Made by a program: the position numbers and the translations under genes | In this document: positions 5,895 through 11,905 of the stretch, piece by piece | How positions within the stretch are numbered: position 1 is the first letter of the stretch | How the letters are laid out: each line of letters starts with the position of its first letter | The notes under the pieces: model-generated | What the model was told of the DNA's origin: nothing | The model's input: only the letters and a program-made list of their open reading frames with translations | The model's database searches: none | Assembly (NCBI GenBank): GCA_947377425.1 | Contig: CANCFZ010000029.1 | Coordinates: 1-15,840 of the forward strand | DNA length: 15,840 bases | Source: Flavobacteriaceae bacterium | GTDB taxonomy: Bacteria > Bacteroidota > Bacteroidia > Flavobacteriales > Flavobacteriaceae | Reading direction: 5' to 3'

Positions 5895-6971
5895 TTAATT
5901 TGAAGGATTCCAATTTGGATCAAGATGTTTTCTTAGTCTGGTAGGAGAAGTATAATCATAAATATAATTTCCTAGGGTTCCTGTCCTAGCAGGAATACCT
6001 TTAGGCTCAGTTGCTGTAGGATTAAATGGATAATGACCTAACGTTGCAGTTGCATTTATATCTCCAGCAGCTTTTACCGTTTCTGATTTTGTAGTATAAT
6101 GATCACCATCATCATCGGTATCATACATATTTGGTATTCCATCACCATCTGTATCTAAAAAAGGAACATCATAAACTCCATCAAAAGCAGCATCATAATG
6201 ATAATCAAGATTTGCAGCAGGATTTTCCTTCCATCTAATTAAAGGACTAATTGTTGGATCTAATGTTCGTTCATCTTTTGATAATATTCCATCAGCATCA
6301 TGGTCTCTATAATGCAATTCATAAAGCTTAAAGCTAAATGCTATTGGTGTATAAGCCGGAATAGTTCCAGCACTATTATTGTAATAAGCTAATGCAGAAG
6401 GCAAAAACATAACACCTGCTCCAAAATTATTAAATGTTGTTGGGTTTCCACCAGTTCCTGGAGTATAAGTACCAGTATGGAAATTTGGAATAATATGTGA
6501 CCATCCCGAAATTACTTCTTGTAATTTAAACCAAGTAGGCGATTGAGAAATATCAAATTGGTCATTTTTAGTTTTATTATATATTTTTATTCCTCTATAA
6601 GAAACATTTACTGAATCTACTTGTGTTGGTCTTTTACCATTAAGAATATCACCTTCTCTAAATTTTATAAAATATACTTTATAATTAATTCCGTTTTGAA
6701 CAACTGTAGTATCACTTAAATGATAAGCAACGTTTTCAGTTCTTATTGATGAATGTCCGCTTGTTGGCAGTAACGTATCAAAACTAACATTATATTCAGT
6801 ATCATAAGTTAAATAATGTGTATCAATATATTGATCAATCGAATCTAAATCATCTGCATATTGCGTAGCATAATCTCTCAATGGAGTAACATCTGGATCT
6901 TTTGTTTTAGAACATGATGCTAAAACAACACAAAAAACAAATACAGAAAGTATTTTAAAAATATTATTCAT
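5895..6971 (-). CDS. FKBP-type peptidyl-prolyl isomerase lipoprotein with acidic Ca-binding-like repeats
   Basis: 358 residues. Lipoprotein signal with lipobox LASC, Cys20. An FKBP-like domain covers about 117-220: VSYRGIKIY, FDISQSP, VISGWSHIIPNF, the loop with FLPSALAYYNN, and IPAYTPIAFSFKLYEL. Residues matching the FKBP pocket are visible (Tyr125, Phe139-Asp140, Ile154, Trp157), but the enzyme may be only partly active. After it come two acidic, calcium-site-like stretches: DHDADGILSKDE (223-234, EF-hand-like) and DTDGDGIPNMYDTDDDGD (273-290, thrombospondin-type-3-like). Flavobacterium gliding protein GldI is also an FKBP lipoprotein, but it is much shorter, so this is not called GldI. The likely role is folding of exported proteins at the envelope, which is inference. 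Single gene, divergent from the S4 protein cluster. Confidence 0.85.
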   Translation of the reverse strand: MNNIFKILSVFVFCVVLASCSKTKDPDVTPLRDYATQYADDLDSIDQYIDTHYLTYDTEYNVSFDTLLPTSGHSSIRTENVAYHLSDTTVVQNGINYKVYFIKFREGDILNGKRPTQVDSVNVSYRGIKIYNKTKNDQFDISQSPTWFKLQEVISGWSHIIPNFHTGTYTPGTGGNPTTFNNFGAGVMFLPSALAYYNNSAGTIPAYTPIAFSFKLYELHYRDHDADGILSKDERTLDPTISPLIRWKENPAANLDYHYDAAFDGVYDVPFLDTDGDGIPNMYDTDDDGDHYTTKSETVKAAGDINATATLGHYPFNPTATEPKGIPARTGTLGNYIYDYTSPTRLRKHLDPNWNPSN

Positions 6972-7010
6972 TATTAATCAATTTTAAGTGCGCAAGATAC
7001 AATATTGATT

Positions 7011-7018
7011 TATTTTTG
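7011..7018 (+). promoter_or_regulatory. -7 promoter box TATTTTTG for the S4-methyltransferase-phosphoribosyltransferase cluster
   Basis: Exact TAnnTTTG match. Transcription would begin near 7023, leaving a leader of about 28 bases before ATG 7051. No clear -33 element is present. Confidence 0.5.
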
Positions 7019-7050
7019 TAAACTATTTAACGTTGATTTTAGATAATTTT

Positions 7051-7437
7051 ATGAGAGTTGATAAATATTTATGGTGTGTGCGCTACTACAAAACCCGAAA
7101 TATGGTTACAGAAGCCTGCAAAAAAAATCATATTACTGTGAATGGTCAAGTTGCTAAAGCTTCTAAAGAAGTTTTTGCGAGTGATAAAATCACGTTTAGA
7201 AAAGACCAAATAGTTCATATTATTTCAGTTTTAGATGTTCCTGCAAATCGCGTTGGTGCCAAACTGGTTGATGTGTATAGAAAAGACGAAACTCCAGCTG
7301 AATCATTTGCTCACTTGGAATTGTTGAAATTATCAAAAGAACATTATCGAAAAAATGGAACAGGTCGTCCAACCAAAAAAGACCGAAGAGATATTGACGG
7401 AATAGAATTTACAACTGATGCCGATGAAACTGAATAG
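7051..7437 (+). CDS. S4-domain RNA-binding protein, Hsp15 family
   Basis: 128 residues. The S4 RNA-binding fold covers about residues 1-60: MRVDKYLWCVRYYKTRN, ACKKNHITVNGQVAKASKEV, then IVHIISVLDVP. The C-terminal basic segment GTGRPTKKDRRDID is typical of Bacteroidota members. E. coli Hsp15 (HslR) binds the 50S subunit carrying a stalled nascent chain; this protein may act similarly, but no partner is shown here. The frame stays open upstream to a TTG at 7033; ATG 7051 is chosen because the family begins with MR(V/I)DKYLW. It is the first gene of a tight cluster, overlapping the methyltransferase by 14-20 bases. Confidence 0.9.
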   Translation: MRVDKYLWCVRYYKTRNMVTEACKKNHITVNGQVAKASKEVFASDKITFRKDQIVHIISVLDVPANRVGAKLVDVYRKDETPAESFAHLELLKLSKEHYRKNGTGRPTKKDRRDIDGIEFTTDADETE

Positions 7438-8005
7438 TAATTATTGGGAAGAACGCTATTCAAACCAAGAAACGGGTTGGGATGTTGGCAAAATAACAAC
7501 TCCGTTAAAAGAATATATTGACCAAATTGAAGACAAATCAATCAAAATTCTAATTCCTGGTGCTGGTAATAGTTATGAATTTGAATACTTAATAAATAAT
7601 GGATTTGAAAACGTTTATGTATTAGATTTTGCTCAATCACCATTAGACAATATTAAAAAAAGAATTCCAAACTGTAATACAAACCAATTAATAAAATCGG
7701 ATTTCTTTGAACATATAGGCAACTATGATTTAATAATTGAACAAACTTTCTTTTGCGCATTAGACCCTTCATTAAGGAAAGATTATGTGCAAAAAATGAA
7801 ATCTTTATTAACTCCTAAAGGCAAAATTGTTGGGTTATTATTTCAGTTTCCATTAACCGAAGTTGGCCCTCCTTTTGGAGGTTCAAAAGGAGAATACATA
7901 TCACTATTTGAATATGATTTTGAGATAAAAACACTTGAAACTGCAAATAATTCCATAAAACCAAGACAAGAAAACGAACTCTTTTTTATCTTTAACAAAA
8001 AATAA
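7424..8005 (+). CDS. TPMT-like S-adenosylmethionine-dependent methyltransferase
   Basis: 193 residues from ATG 7424. An ATG at 7418 is also in frame and would add two residues. The N-terminal NYWEERYSNQETGWDVGKITTPL matches the thiopurine/thiol methyltransferase (TPMT) family, including its plant halide/thiol methyltransferase relatives. SAM-binding motif I is ILIPGAGNS (42-50), Asp68 is the acidic motif II position, EQTFFCAL (106-113) is motif IV, and GPPFGG (148-153) is a family loop near the active site. It may methylate thiols, halides or other small nucleophiles; the substrate is inferred only at family level. The start overlaps the end of the S4 gene and the phosphoribosyltransferase follows 4 bases after the stop, so translational coupling is likely. 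Confidence 0.88.
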   Translation: MKLNSNYWEERYSNQETGWDVGKITTPLKEYIDQIEDKSIKILIPGAGNSYEFEYLINNGFENVYVLDFAQSPLDNIKKRIPNCNTNQLIKSDFFEHIGNYDLIIEQTFFCALDPSLRKDYVQKMKSLLTPKGKIVGLLFQFPLTEVGPPFGGSKGEYISLFEYDFEIKTLETANNSIKPRQENELFFIFNKK

Positions 8006-8009
8006 ATCC

Positions 8010-8507
8010 ATGAGCCAAAATATCATTCTTACTCATCAAGAAATTGAGCATAAAATTAAACGAATTGCCTATCAAATCTATGAAACCTTTGTAGATGAAG
8101 AAAGTATTGTTATTGCCGGAATAGCTTCCAACGGTTATATCTTAGCAGAGAAAATAGCTTTGACACTAAAATCCATTTCACCATTAGAGGTGATTTTATG
8201 TGAGGTTAAAATTGACAAAATAACTCCTAATTCAGAAATAAAAACTTCAATTTCAAAAGAAGTCTATCAAAACAAAGGAATTATTTTAGTCGATGACGTT
8301 TTAAATTCAGGTACCACATTAATGTATGGCGTAAAACATTTTCTAGATGTTCCATTAAAAAAATTTAAAACTGCAGTTTTAGTTGACAGAAATCATAAAA
8401 AGTATCCTATCAAAGTTGATTTTAAAGGAATTTCACTTTCAACCTCATCACACGAACATGTTGAAGTAGTTTTTAAAAACAATAACAGTTGTGCTACTTT
8501 AAGCTAA
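8010..8507 (+). CDS. PyrR-like phosphoribosyltransferase
   Basis: 165 residues of the type I phosphoribosyltransferase fold. The PRPP-binding loop is GIILVDDVLNSGTTL (90-104), with the two acidic residues Asp95-Asp96. The C-terminal LVDRNHKKYPIKVDFKGISLSTSS resembles PyrR (LVDRGHRELPI...), the pyrimidine-responsive regulator and weak uracil phosphoribosyltransferase of Gram-positive bacteria. It may salvage a base or sense PRPP; a regulatory role on pyrimidine genes cannot be supported, since no pyr gene or attenuator lies nearby. It is the last gene of the cluster. Its stop codon overlaps that of aroK by 9 bases, with no terminator between the convergent genes. Confidence 0.83.
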   Translation: MSQNIILTHQEIEHKIKRIAYQIYETFVDEESIVIAGIASNGYILAEKIALTLKSISPLEVILCEVKIDKITPNSEIKTSISKEVYQNKGIILVDDVLNSGTTLMYGVKHFLDVPLKKFKTAVLVDRNHKKYPIKVDFKGISLSTSSHEHVEVVFKNNNSCATLS

Positions 8508-9017
8508 TAATTTAGTTATCTCAGCCGCAACTTCATCAACACTTTTGCCATCTACATCAACTTTAAAGGTAGCTTGGTTGTAATAAAAACTTCTGTCAAA
8601 TAAATGTTTAGCAATAAATTCTTTTACTGCTATATCATCCAAATGAGCTATTAAAGGGCGTTTTTGCTTCTCTTTCATCAATCGGCTCCACAAAGTACCT
8701 ACAGAGGCTTTTAAATACACCGAAACAACATTTTCTACGTTTAATAATTCATGATTATTAAAATAACAAGGCGTTCCACCGCCTGTACTAATTATTAAAT
8801 CATTTTTCTCTTTCAGTAATTCTAAAAAAAGTTGATTTTCTAATTTTCTAAAATAAAGTTCTCCTTTGGAAGAGAAGATTTTTTCGATAGTCATTTCAGA
8901 TTTTTTTTCAATCAAATCATCCAACTCAAGACAATTAACGCCAATTGAAGCAGCTAACTTTTTAGCTACAATTGACTTTCCACTTCCCATATAACCTATT
9001 AAAATAACTTTCTTCAT
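8499..9017 (-). CDS. aroK: Shikimate kinase
   Basis: 172 residues, the usual size. It phosphorylates shikimate at the 3-hydroxyl with ATP in the cytoplasm, the fifth step of the chorismate pathway to aromatic amino acids. Visible motifs: Walker A GYMGSGKS (8-15), shikimate-binding Asp33-Asp34 in ELDDLIEKK, Arg58 in FRKLE, GGG at 79-81 in STGGGTP, the lid KRPL with Arg120, and Arg142 near the end. It is a single gene convergent with the phosphoribosyltransferase gene, with which it shares 9 bases. No other aromatic-pathway gene is in the window. The promoter was not identified with confidence. Confidence 0.96.
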   Translation of the reverse strand: MKKVILIGYMGSGKSIVAKKLAASIGVNCLELDDLIEKKSEMTIEKIFSSKGELYFRKLENQLFLELLKEKNDLIISTGGGTPCYFNNHELLNVENVVSVYLKASVGTLWSRLMKEKQKRPLIAHLDDIAVKEFIAKHLFDRSFYYNQATFKVDVDGKSVDEVAAEITKLLA

Positions 9018-9087
9018 TGAATAAAACCTTATAAACTAAGGCGTTAAGATATATTATTAAAAAAAGGTAAATTTAAAACAAAATTGC

Positions 9088-9119
9088 TTTGAAAAATAAA
9101 TAATATCGCCTTATATTTG
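9088..9119 (+). promoter_or_regulatory. tRNA promoter, TTTG-N20-TATATTTG
   Basis: The clearest promoter in the window: -33 element TTTG (9088-9091), 20 bases, then TATATTTG (9112-9119), matching the Bacteroidota consensus. Transcription would begin near 9125, about 19 bases before the first tRNA-Lys. Confidence 0.8.
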
Positions 9120-9143
9120 CACCCGCATTCAAGAAATGAAAAT

Positions 9144-9216
9144 GACTCGATAGCTCAGTTGGTAGAGCACATCACTTTTAATGATGGGGTCCTGGGTTCG
9201 AGCCCCAGTCGGGTCA
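9144..9216 (+). tRNA. tRNA-Lys (UUU), copy 1
   Basis: 73 bases, class I cloverleaf. The acceptor GACTCGA pairs with TCGGGTC (one G-T pair); the D-arm is AGCTCAGTTGGTAGAGC; the anticodon loop CTTTTAA has anticodon TTT; the T-arm is CTGGGTTCGAGCCCCAG; discriminator A. CCA is not encoded and must be added after transcription. Confidence 0.97.
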
Positions 9217-9256
9217 CTAAAATGACTTAAGTCTTACAAATTATTGAATGCAAAAT

Positions 9257-9329
9257 GACTCGATAGCTCAGTTGGTAGAGCACATCACTTTTAATGATGG
9301 GGTCCTGGGTTCGAGCCCCAGTCGGGTCA
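9257..9329 (+). tRNA. tRNA-Lys (UUU), copy 2
   Basis: Identical in every base to the copy at 9144-9216, with the TTT anticodon and no encoded CCA. It is followed after 5 bases by a hairpin with T-run at 9335-9361. Confidence 0.97.
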
Positions 9330-9334
9330 CTAAA

Positions 9335-9361
9335 AGTCGAGCATTATGCTTGGCTTTTTTT
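9335..9361 (+). terminator. Terminator between tRNA-Lys copy 2 and tRNA-Leu
   Basis: Nine-pair stem (agtcgagca 9335-9343, tgcttggct 9347-9355, two G-T pairs), 3-base loop, T-run to 9361. It would stop, or partly stop, transcription before tRNA-Leu. Confidence 0.7.
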
Positions 9362-9367
9362 ATTTAA

Positions 9368-9450
9368 GGCCACGTGGAGAAACGGTAGACTTGCCAGCTT
9401 GAGGGGCTGGTGCTCGTAAGAGCGTGTGGGTTCAAATCCCACCGTGGTCA
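9368..9450 (+). tRNA. tRNA-Leu (GAG)
   Basis: 83 bases, class II with a long variable arm (TGCTCGTAAGAGCGT). The acceptor GGCCACG pairs with CGTGGTC (one G-T pair); the anticodon stem CCAGC/GCTGG holds anticodon GAG; the T-arm is GTGGGTTCAAATCCCAC; discriminator A; no encoded CCA. The terminator just upstream implies either read-through or a separate promoter. The only candidate seen is TATGCTTG at 9345-9352, one mismatch from TAnnTTTG and located inside the terminator hairpin. Confidence 0.96.
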
Positions 9451-9451
9451 C

Positions 9452-9490
9452 AAAAAAAAGGTTGTCAAATGAACTGACAACCTTCTTTTA
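9452..9490. terminator. Bidirectional terminator after tRNA-Leu
   Basis: Stem aaggttgtca (9458-9467) with tgacaacctt (9475-9484), 7-base loop, flanked by an A-run on the left and CTTTTAT on the right. It closes the tRNA cluster (+) and the sigma-factor operon (-). Confidence 0.85.
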
Positions 9491-9510
9491 TAACTAACCT
9501 CAACCTTTTA

Positions 9511-10047
9511 TTATTTCATCATTGCTTTTAACGGTTCTAATTGTTTCATATCAATATTAGAACTTTTCAATACCGACAACATCGTCATCGCATCTGCAGG
9601 ATTCATATCTTTTCCTAAAATTCGTACTACAGCAAATCCGTTTTCACTTTTACTTCCATACAATATGAACTCACTTATATGGTCGTCTTCACCAACATAA
9701 CTTATAGAAGCTCCATTTTTTCCAGAACCAAATTTCATTAATTGCTGGTAGTTTATGGTGTCTTTAAGAATTTCATTGACTTTCTTTCTTTCAACATCAA
9801 ATTGACCTGCATTTTTTGGATCTAACTTATAAGCTAGAATATTCATTTTACTAAAAGATTTCAGTGCTTTAGTTTGTTCAATACTTAATTTGGCTTTGTC
9901 AACATTTAAAATACTTGGAGAAATATCAACAACCATAAAACCTGGTTTTTCTTGATTATCTACAAAATATTTTTGTAAACTAGGCTTTGAATTACAACTG
10001 AATAATAGCAAACTCAAAGCAATGGCTAAAAAATAAATAGCTTTCAT
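9511..10047 (-). CDS. DUF4252 lipoprotein
   Basis: 178 residues. Lipoprotein signal with FSC lipobox and lipidated Cys18. The rest fits the DUF4252 family of small Bacteroidota envelope proteins: PGFMVVDISPSIL, a helical middle with SFSKMNILAYK, and the beta-rich end ISEFILYGSKSENGFAVVRILGKDMNPADAMTML. Function unknown. It is the last gene of the operon sigma factor, anti-sigma, DUF4252, DUF4252, following its paralogue by 2 bases. The context suggests it is either an output of the sigma factor or part of the envelope sensing circuit. The family is fairly sure; the role is inferred. Confidence 0.85.
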   Translation of the reverse strand: MKAIYFLAIALSLLLFSCNSKPSLQKYFVDNQEKPGFMVVDISPSILNVDKAKLSIEQTKALKSFSKMNILAYKLDPKNAGQFDVERKKVNEILKDTINYQQLMKFGSGKNGASISYVGEDDHISEFILYGSKSENGFAVVRILGKDMNPADAMTMLSVLKSSNIDMKQLEPLKAMMK

Positions 10048-10049
10048 AA

Positions 10050-10568
10050 TTATTTTTTACTCGCTTTTTTCAATTCAGCTCCACCAGGCAAATTCATTTT
10101 ATCAGTCAAAGCAGAAAGTTCATCCAAATCAAAACTTCCTGTTAATGACATCAAAACAGATTGCTCCTTTCCTGAACCTTCAATAAACATTAAAAGCTCT
10201 TTAACTTGCGAATCAGTTGCGCCAGATTTTACATAAATTTTTACGTTTTTACCTTTTTCATTGATGCGCATCAACTCTTCCAAACCAGCCGTTTTAATGT
10301 ATTTATCAGCGGCAGCTTTCATTTCATCTGATTTTTTATCACTCGATGTGACAAAAACTTTCAAATTATCTAACTTTTTGATTAAAGCAAGATATTGTTG
10401 TGATTCTTTATCTTTTGTATCTACTTTACTCAACATTTGAAACATTTTTTTGTTTACAATTACAGTTGTAATATCGTCTTGATTGTCAAATTTATCAAAG
10501 ACTGATTGTGCAAAGAATGTATTTGAAACTAATACTAATGCGATAATTAAAATTAATTTTTTACTCAT
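10050..10568 (-). CDS. DUF4252 periplasmic protein
   Basis: 172 residues from ATG 10568-10566. The first residues MSKKLILIIALVLVSNTFFAQ form a signal peptide that would be cleaved after FFA; there is no lipobox, so unlike its neighbour this paralogue is probably soluble in the periplasm. The frame is open upstream to an ATG at 10613, but that start would place 15 polar residues before the signal peptide. The body resembles the next gene: IVNKKMFQML, then LDNLKVFVTSSD, VKIYVKSG and the end SVLMSLTGSFDLDELSALTDKM. Paired DUF4252 genes behind an ECF sigma and anti-sigma are a recurring Bacteroidota arrangement as I recall it. Function unknown. Confidence 0.85.
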   Translation of the reverse strand: MSKKLILIIALVLVSNTFFAQSVFDKFDNQDDITTVIVNKKMFQMLSKVDTKDKESQQYLALIKKLDNLKVFVTSSDKKSDEMKAAADKYIKTAGLEELMRINEKGKNVKIYVKSGATDSQVKELLMFIEGSGKEQSVLMSLTGSFDLDELSALTDKMNLPGGAELKKASKK

Positions 10569-10636
10569 GATTTTAAAATTGTTTTTTTGGTATTCGTGAA
10601 TCGTTGATTTCATGATTTCTATTCGTTTTTTGATGA

Positions 10637-11089
10637 TTATTTTTTAAAAATTCTGTTTTTTGAGTTTTCATACTCGTTAATATAATTCACACTTTCAATG
10701 CCGGTATTCAAATGTTCTGAAACTAATGCCAAAGCTTTTTGTGTTTGTTCCAATGCTAGTTCTGGACTGTCTTCAGAATTACATGCAACAAATTGCTCAG
10801 TTTTATTTGATTCAAAATACATAAACGTACCAACACCAAGCATTACAACAACCGAAGCTGCAACCGATAACCACATTACAACATTTCGTTTCTTAGTTTT
10901 TAGTGGAATCTCTTGCGTAAATCGTTGTTCTTTGGCTTGAGAGAAATAACCGAAAATGGTTTGGTATTGTTTCAAATGCTGCGCAACATCTGTTGAAGAA
11001 AAATAAACTTTTAATTCATTTTCTTCGGCAATACTTGTTTCTCCTTCAAAGTATTTGTCTATTAATTTTTCTATTCTATCCAATGCCAT
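10637..11089 (-). CDS. Probable membrane anti-sigma factor
   Basis: 150 residues with one membrane helix at about 71-91 (VMWLSVAASVVVMLGVGTFM). The cytoplasmic N-terminal part starts MALDRIEKLIDKYFEGETSIAEENELKVYF, a pattern common in Bacteroidota proteins encoded next to ECF sigma factors, in which such short helical segments bind the sigma factor. A periplasmic tail of about 60 residues follows. Its start codon overlaps the sigma-factor stop by 14 bases, so the two are translationally coupled, as expected for a sigma/anti-sigma pair. No zinc-binding HxxxCxxC anti-sigma motif is present. The call therefore rests on position, overlap and topology rather than on a strong domain match. Confidence 0.7.
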   Translation of the reverse strand: MALDRIEKLIDKYFEGETSIAEENELKVYFSSTDVAQHLKQYQTIFGYFSQAKEQRFTQEIPLKTKKRNVVMWLSVAASVVVMLGVGTFMYFESNKTEQFVACNSEDSPELALEQTQKALALVSEHLNTGIESVNYINEYENSKNRIFKK

Positions 11090-11585
11090 AATTATGTGTT
11101 TTGGTCATTATTTCTCTAATTGTTTTTCTAGCTCGTGAAAGCGCTACTCTAATGGTTGCTTCACTCATGTCTAGTATCTTTGCAATTTCTTCAAATTCGT
11201 ATTGCTCAATATCTCTCATTTGAATAATTAGCTTTTGCTGTTCTGGCAAATCATTAATTATTTTTTCAACCCAACTCAAACTATCAGCATCTTCCAATTT
11301 TTGTTGTAAAGAAGGTTCTCTATCAGTATAATTATTATGAACAATTGTCATATTACTGGCGCGTTTCGACTTCAACTGATCCAAACAATAATTTTTAGTC
11401 ATTGTCATTGCCATCGCTTCTACGCTTTTCAATTCGCTTAACGTATCGCTTTTTGTCCACAATTTTACAAGAACTTCCTGCGTTGCATCTTCGGCTTCTT
11501 CTGTGCTCACGAGTAATCGTTTTGCCATTCTAAAGAGCTTGTCTTTAAAAGGTGAAACAATCTTTATGAACTCGTTTTGCTGCAT
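11076..11585 (-). CDS. RNA polymerase ECF-type sigma factor
   Basis: 169 residues, typical of ECF sigma factors. Region 2 (about 9-75) includes LFRMAKRLL, the -10-binding and core-binding stretch DATQEVLVKLW (33-43). Region 4 (about 105-158) holds LPEQQKLIIQMRDIEQYEFEEIAKILDMSEATIRVALSRARKTIRE with the helix-turn-helix that reads the -35 element. It would direct RNA polymerase to a dedicated promoter set and is probably held inactive by the membrane protein encoded next. A GTAAC-N16-CGTC signal (11610-11634) lies 24 bases upstream of the ATG, as in an autoregulated ECF promoter. The inducing signal is not visible. Confidence 0.93.
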   Translation of the reverse strand: MQQNEFIKIVSPFKDKLFRMAKRLLVSTEEAEDATQEVLVKLWTKSDTLSELKSVEAMAMTMTKNYCLDQLKSKRASNMTIVHNNYTDREPSLQQKLEDADSLSWVEKIINDLPEQQKLIIQMRDIEQYEFEEIAKILDMSEATIRVALSRARKTIREIMTKTHNYGIG

Positions 11586-11609
11586 TTGTTTGGTTGGTTA
11601 TATAGTAAA

Positions 11610-11634
11610 GACGAAACACTATTTATTTTGTTAC
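11610..11634 (-). promoter_or_regulatory. Candidate autoregulatory ECF promoter of the sigma operon
   Basis: Read on the minus strand: GTAAC (11634-11630), 16 bases, CGTC (11613-11610), then 24 bases to the ATG. This is the general AAC / CGT(C/A) form of ECF promoters, and sigma operons are often autoregulated. No TAnnTTTG housekeeping box is seen in the region. Confidence 0.55.
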
Positions 11635-11692
11635 AAGATACTTTAAAATATTTTTAAATAATTATTGCTTATATAAAGTATGCAATTTTTTT

Positions 11693-11836
11693 TAACCACA
11701 TAGAATCATAGTTATTTTGATTTTTATAAAAAAGAAAGCTTCGCTTTTAAATAGAATGCATAGCTATGTGTAGAAAAAGTATTTTCTATCTTAATCTGCA
11801 TACACAATAGATAGAATCTATGTTTCTATGTGGTTA
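11693..11836. repeat. MITE-like inverted-repeat element
   Basis: Ends are 19-bp inverted repeats with one mismatch: TAACCACATAGAATCATAG (11693-11711) and the complement of CTATGTTTCTATGTGGTTA (11818-11836). Inside are a hairpin AAAGC-TTC-GCTTT (11735-11747), the palindrome CATAGCTATG (11759-11768) and paired TGTGTA/TACACA (11767-11772, 11801-11806), so the single strand could fold into a branched structure. It encodes nothing. From memory, AACCACATAGAAACATAG-like repeats are dispersed in some Flavobacterium genomes. No transposase or clear target-site duplication is seen beyond a possible TA. Confidence 0.7.
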
Positions 11837-11842
11837 TATTAA

Positions 11843-11882
11843 TTAAAAAAAACGCCTTCAAAGGAAATGCCTCTGAAAGCGT
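11843..11882 (-). terminator. Rho-independent terminator of the TonB-dependent receptor gene
   Basis: Imperfect stem (acgccttca 11852-11860 with tgaaagcgt 11874-11882, plus inner AGG/CCT). On the minus strand it is followed by a run of eight T. Confidence 0.75.
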
Positions 11883-11905
11883 AAAAATTAAACCAACAAT
11901 AATTT

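Larger units (their letters stand above)
9139..9335 (+). repeat. Tandem duplication containing tRNA-Lys
   Basis: Two identical 84-base copies (9139-9222 and 9252-9335), each holding a full tRNA-Lys plus AAAAT before and CTAAAA after, separated by 29 bases. The spacer contains the palindrome GACTTAAGTC (9224-9233). Confidence 0.9.
11586..11905. other. 320-base intergenic region without a gene
   Basis: It holds the sigma-operon promoter (11610-11634), an AT-rich stretch (11635-11692), a 144-base inverted-repeat element (11693-11836) and the terminator of the TonB-dependent receptor gene (11843-11882). No open frame with coding character was found. Confidence 0.8.

Noticed and set aside
5895..6971. 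Calling the FKBP lipoprotein GldI
   Set aside because: It is roughly twice the length of GldI as I recall it and carries acidic repeats; no gld neighbours are present.
7033..7050. TTG start of the S4 protein
   Set aside because: Family members begin at the MRVDKYLW-type sequence, which is ATG 7051.
9139..9335. Direct repeats as a CRISPR-like array
   Set aside because: The repeat unit is a complete tRNA-Lys gene, present only twice.
10569..10613. Upstream ATG of the second DUF4252 gene
   Set aside because: It would add 15 polar residues ahead of an otherwise standard signal peptide.
10698..10940. Plus-strand open frame opposite the anti-sigma gene
   Set aside because: It is a shadow of the minus-strand gene, with no signal, domain or promoter of its own.
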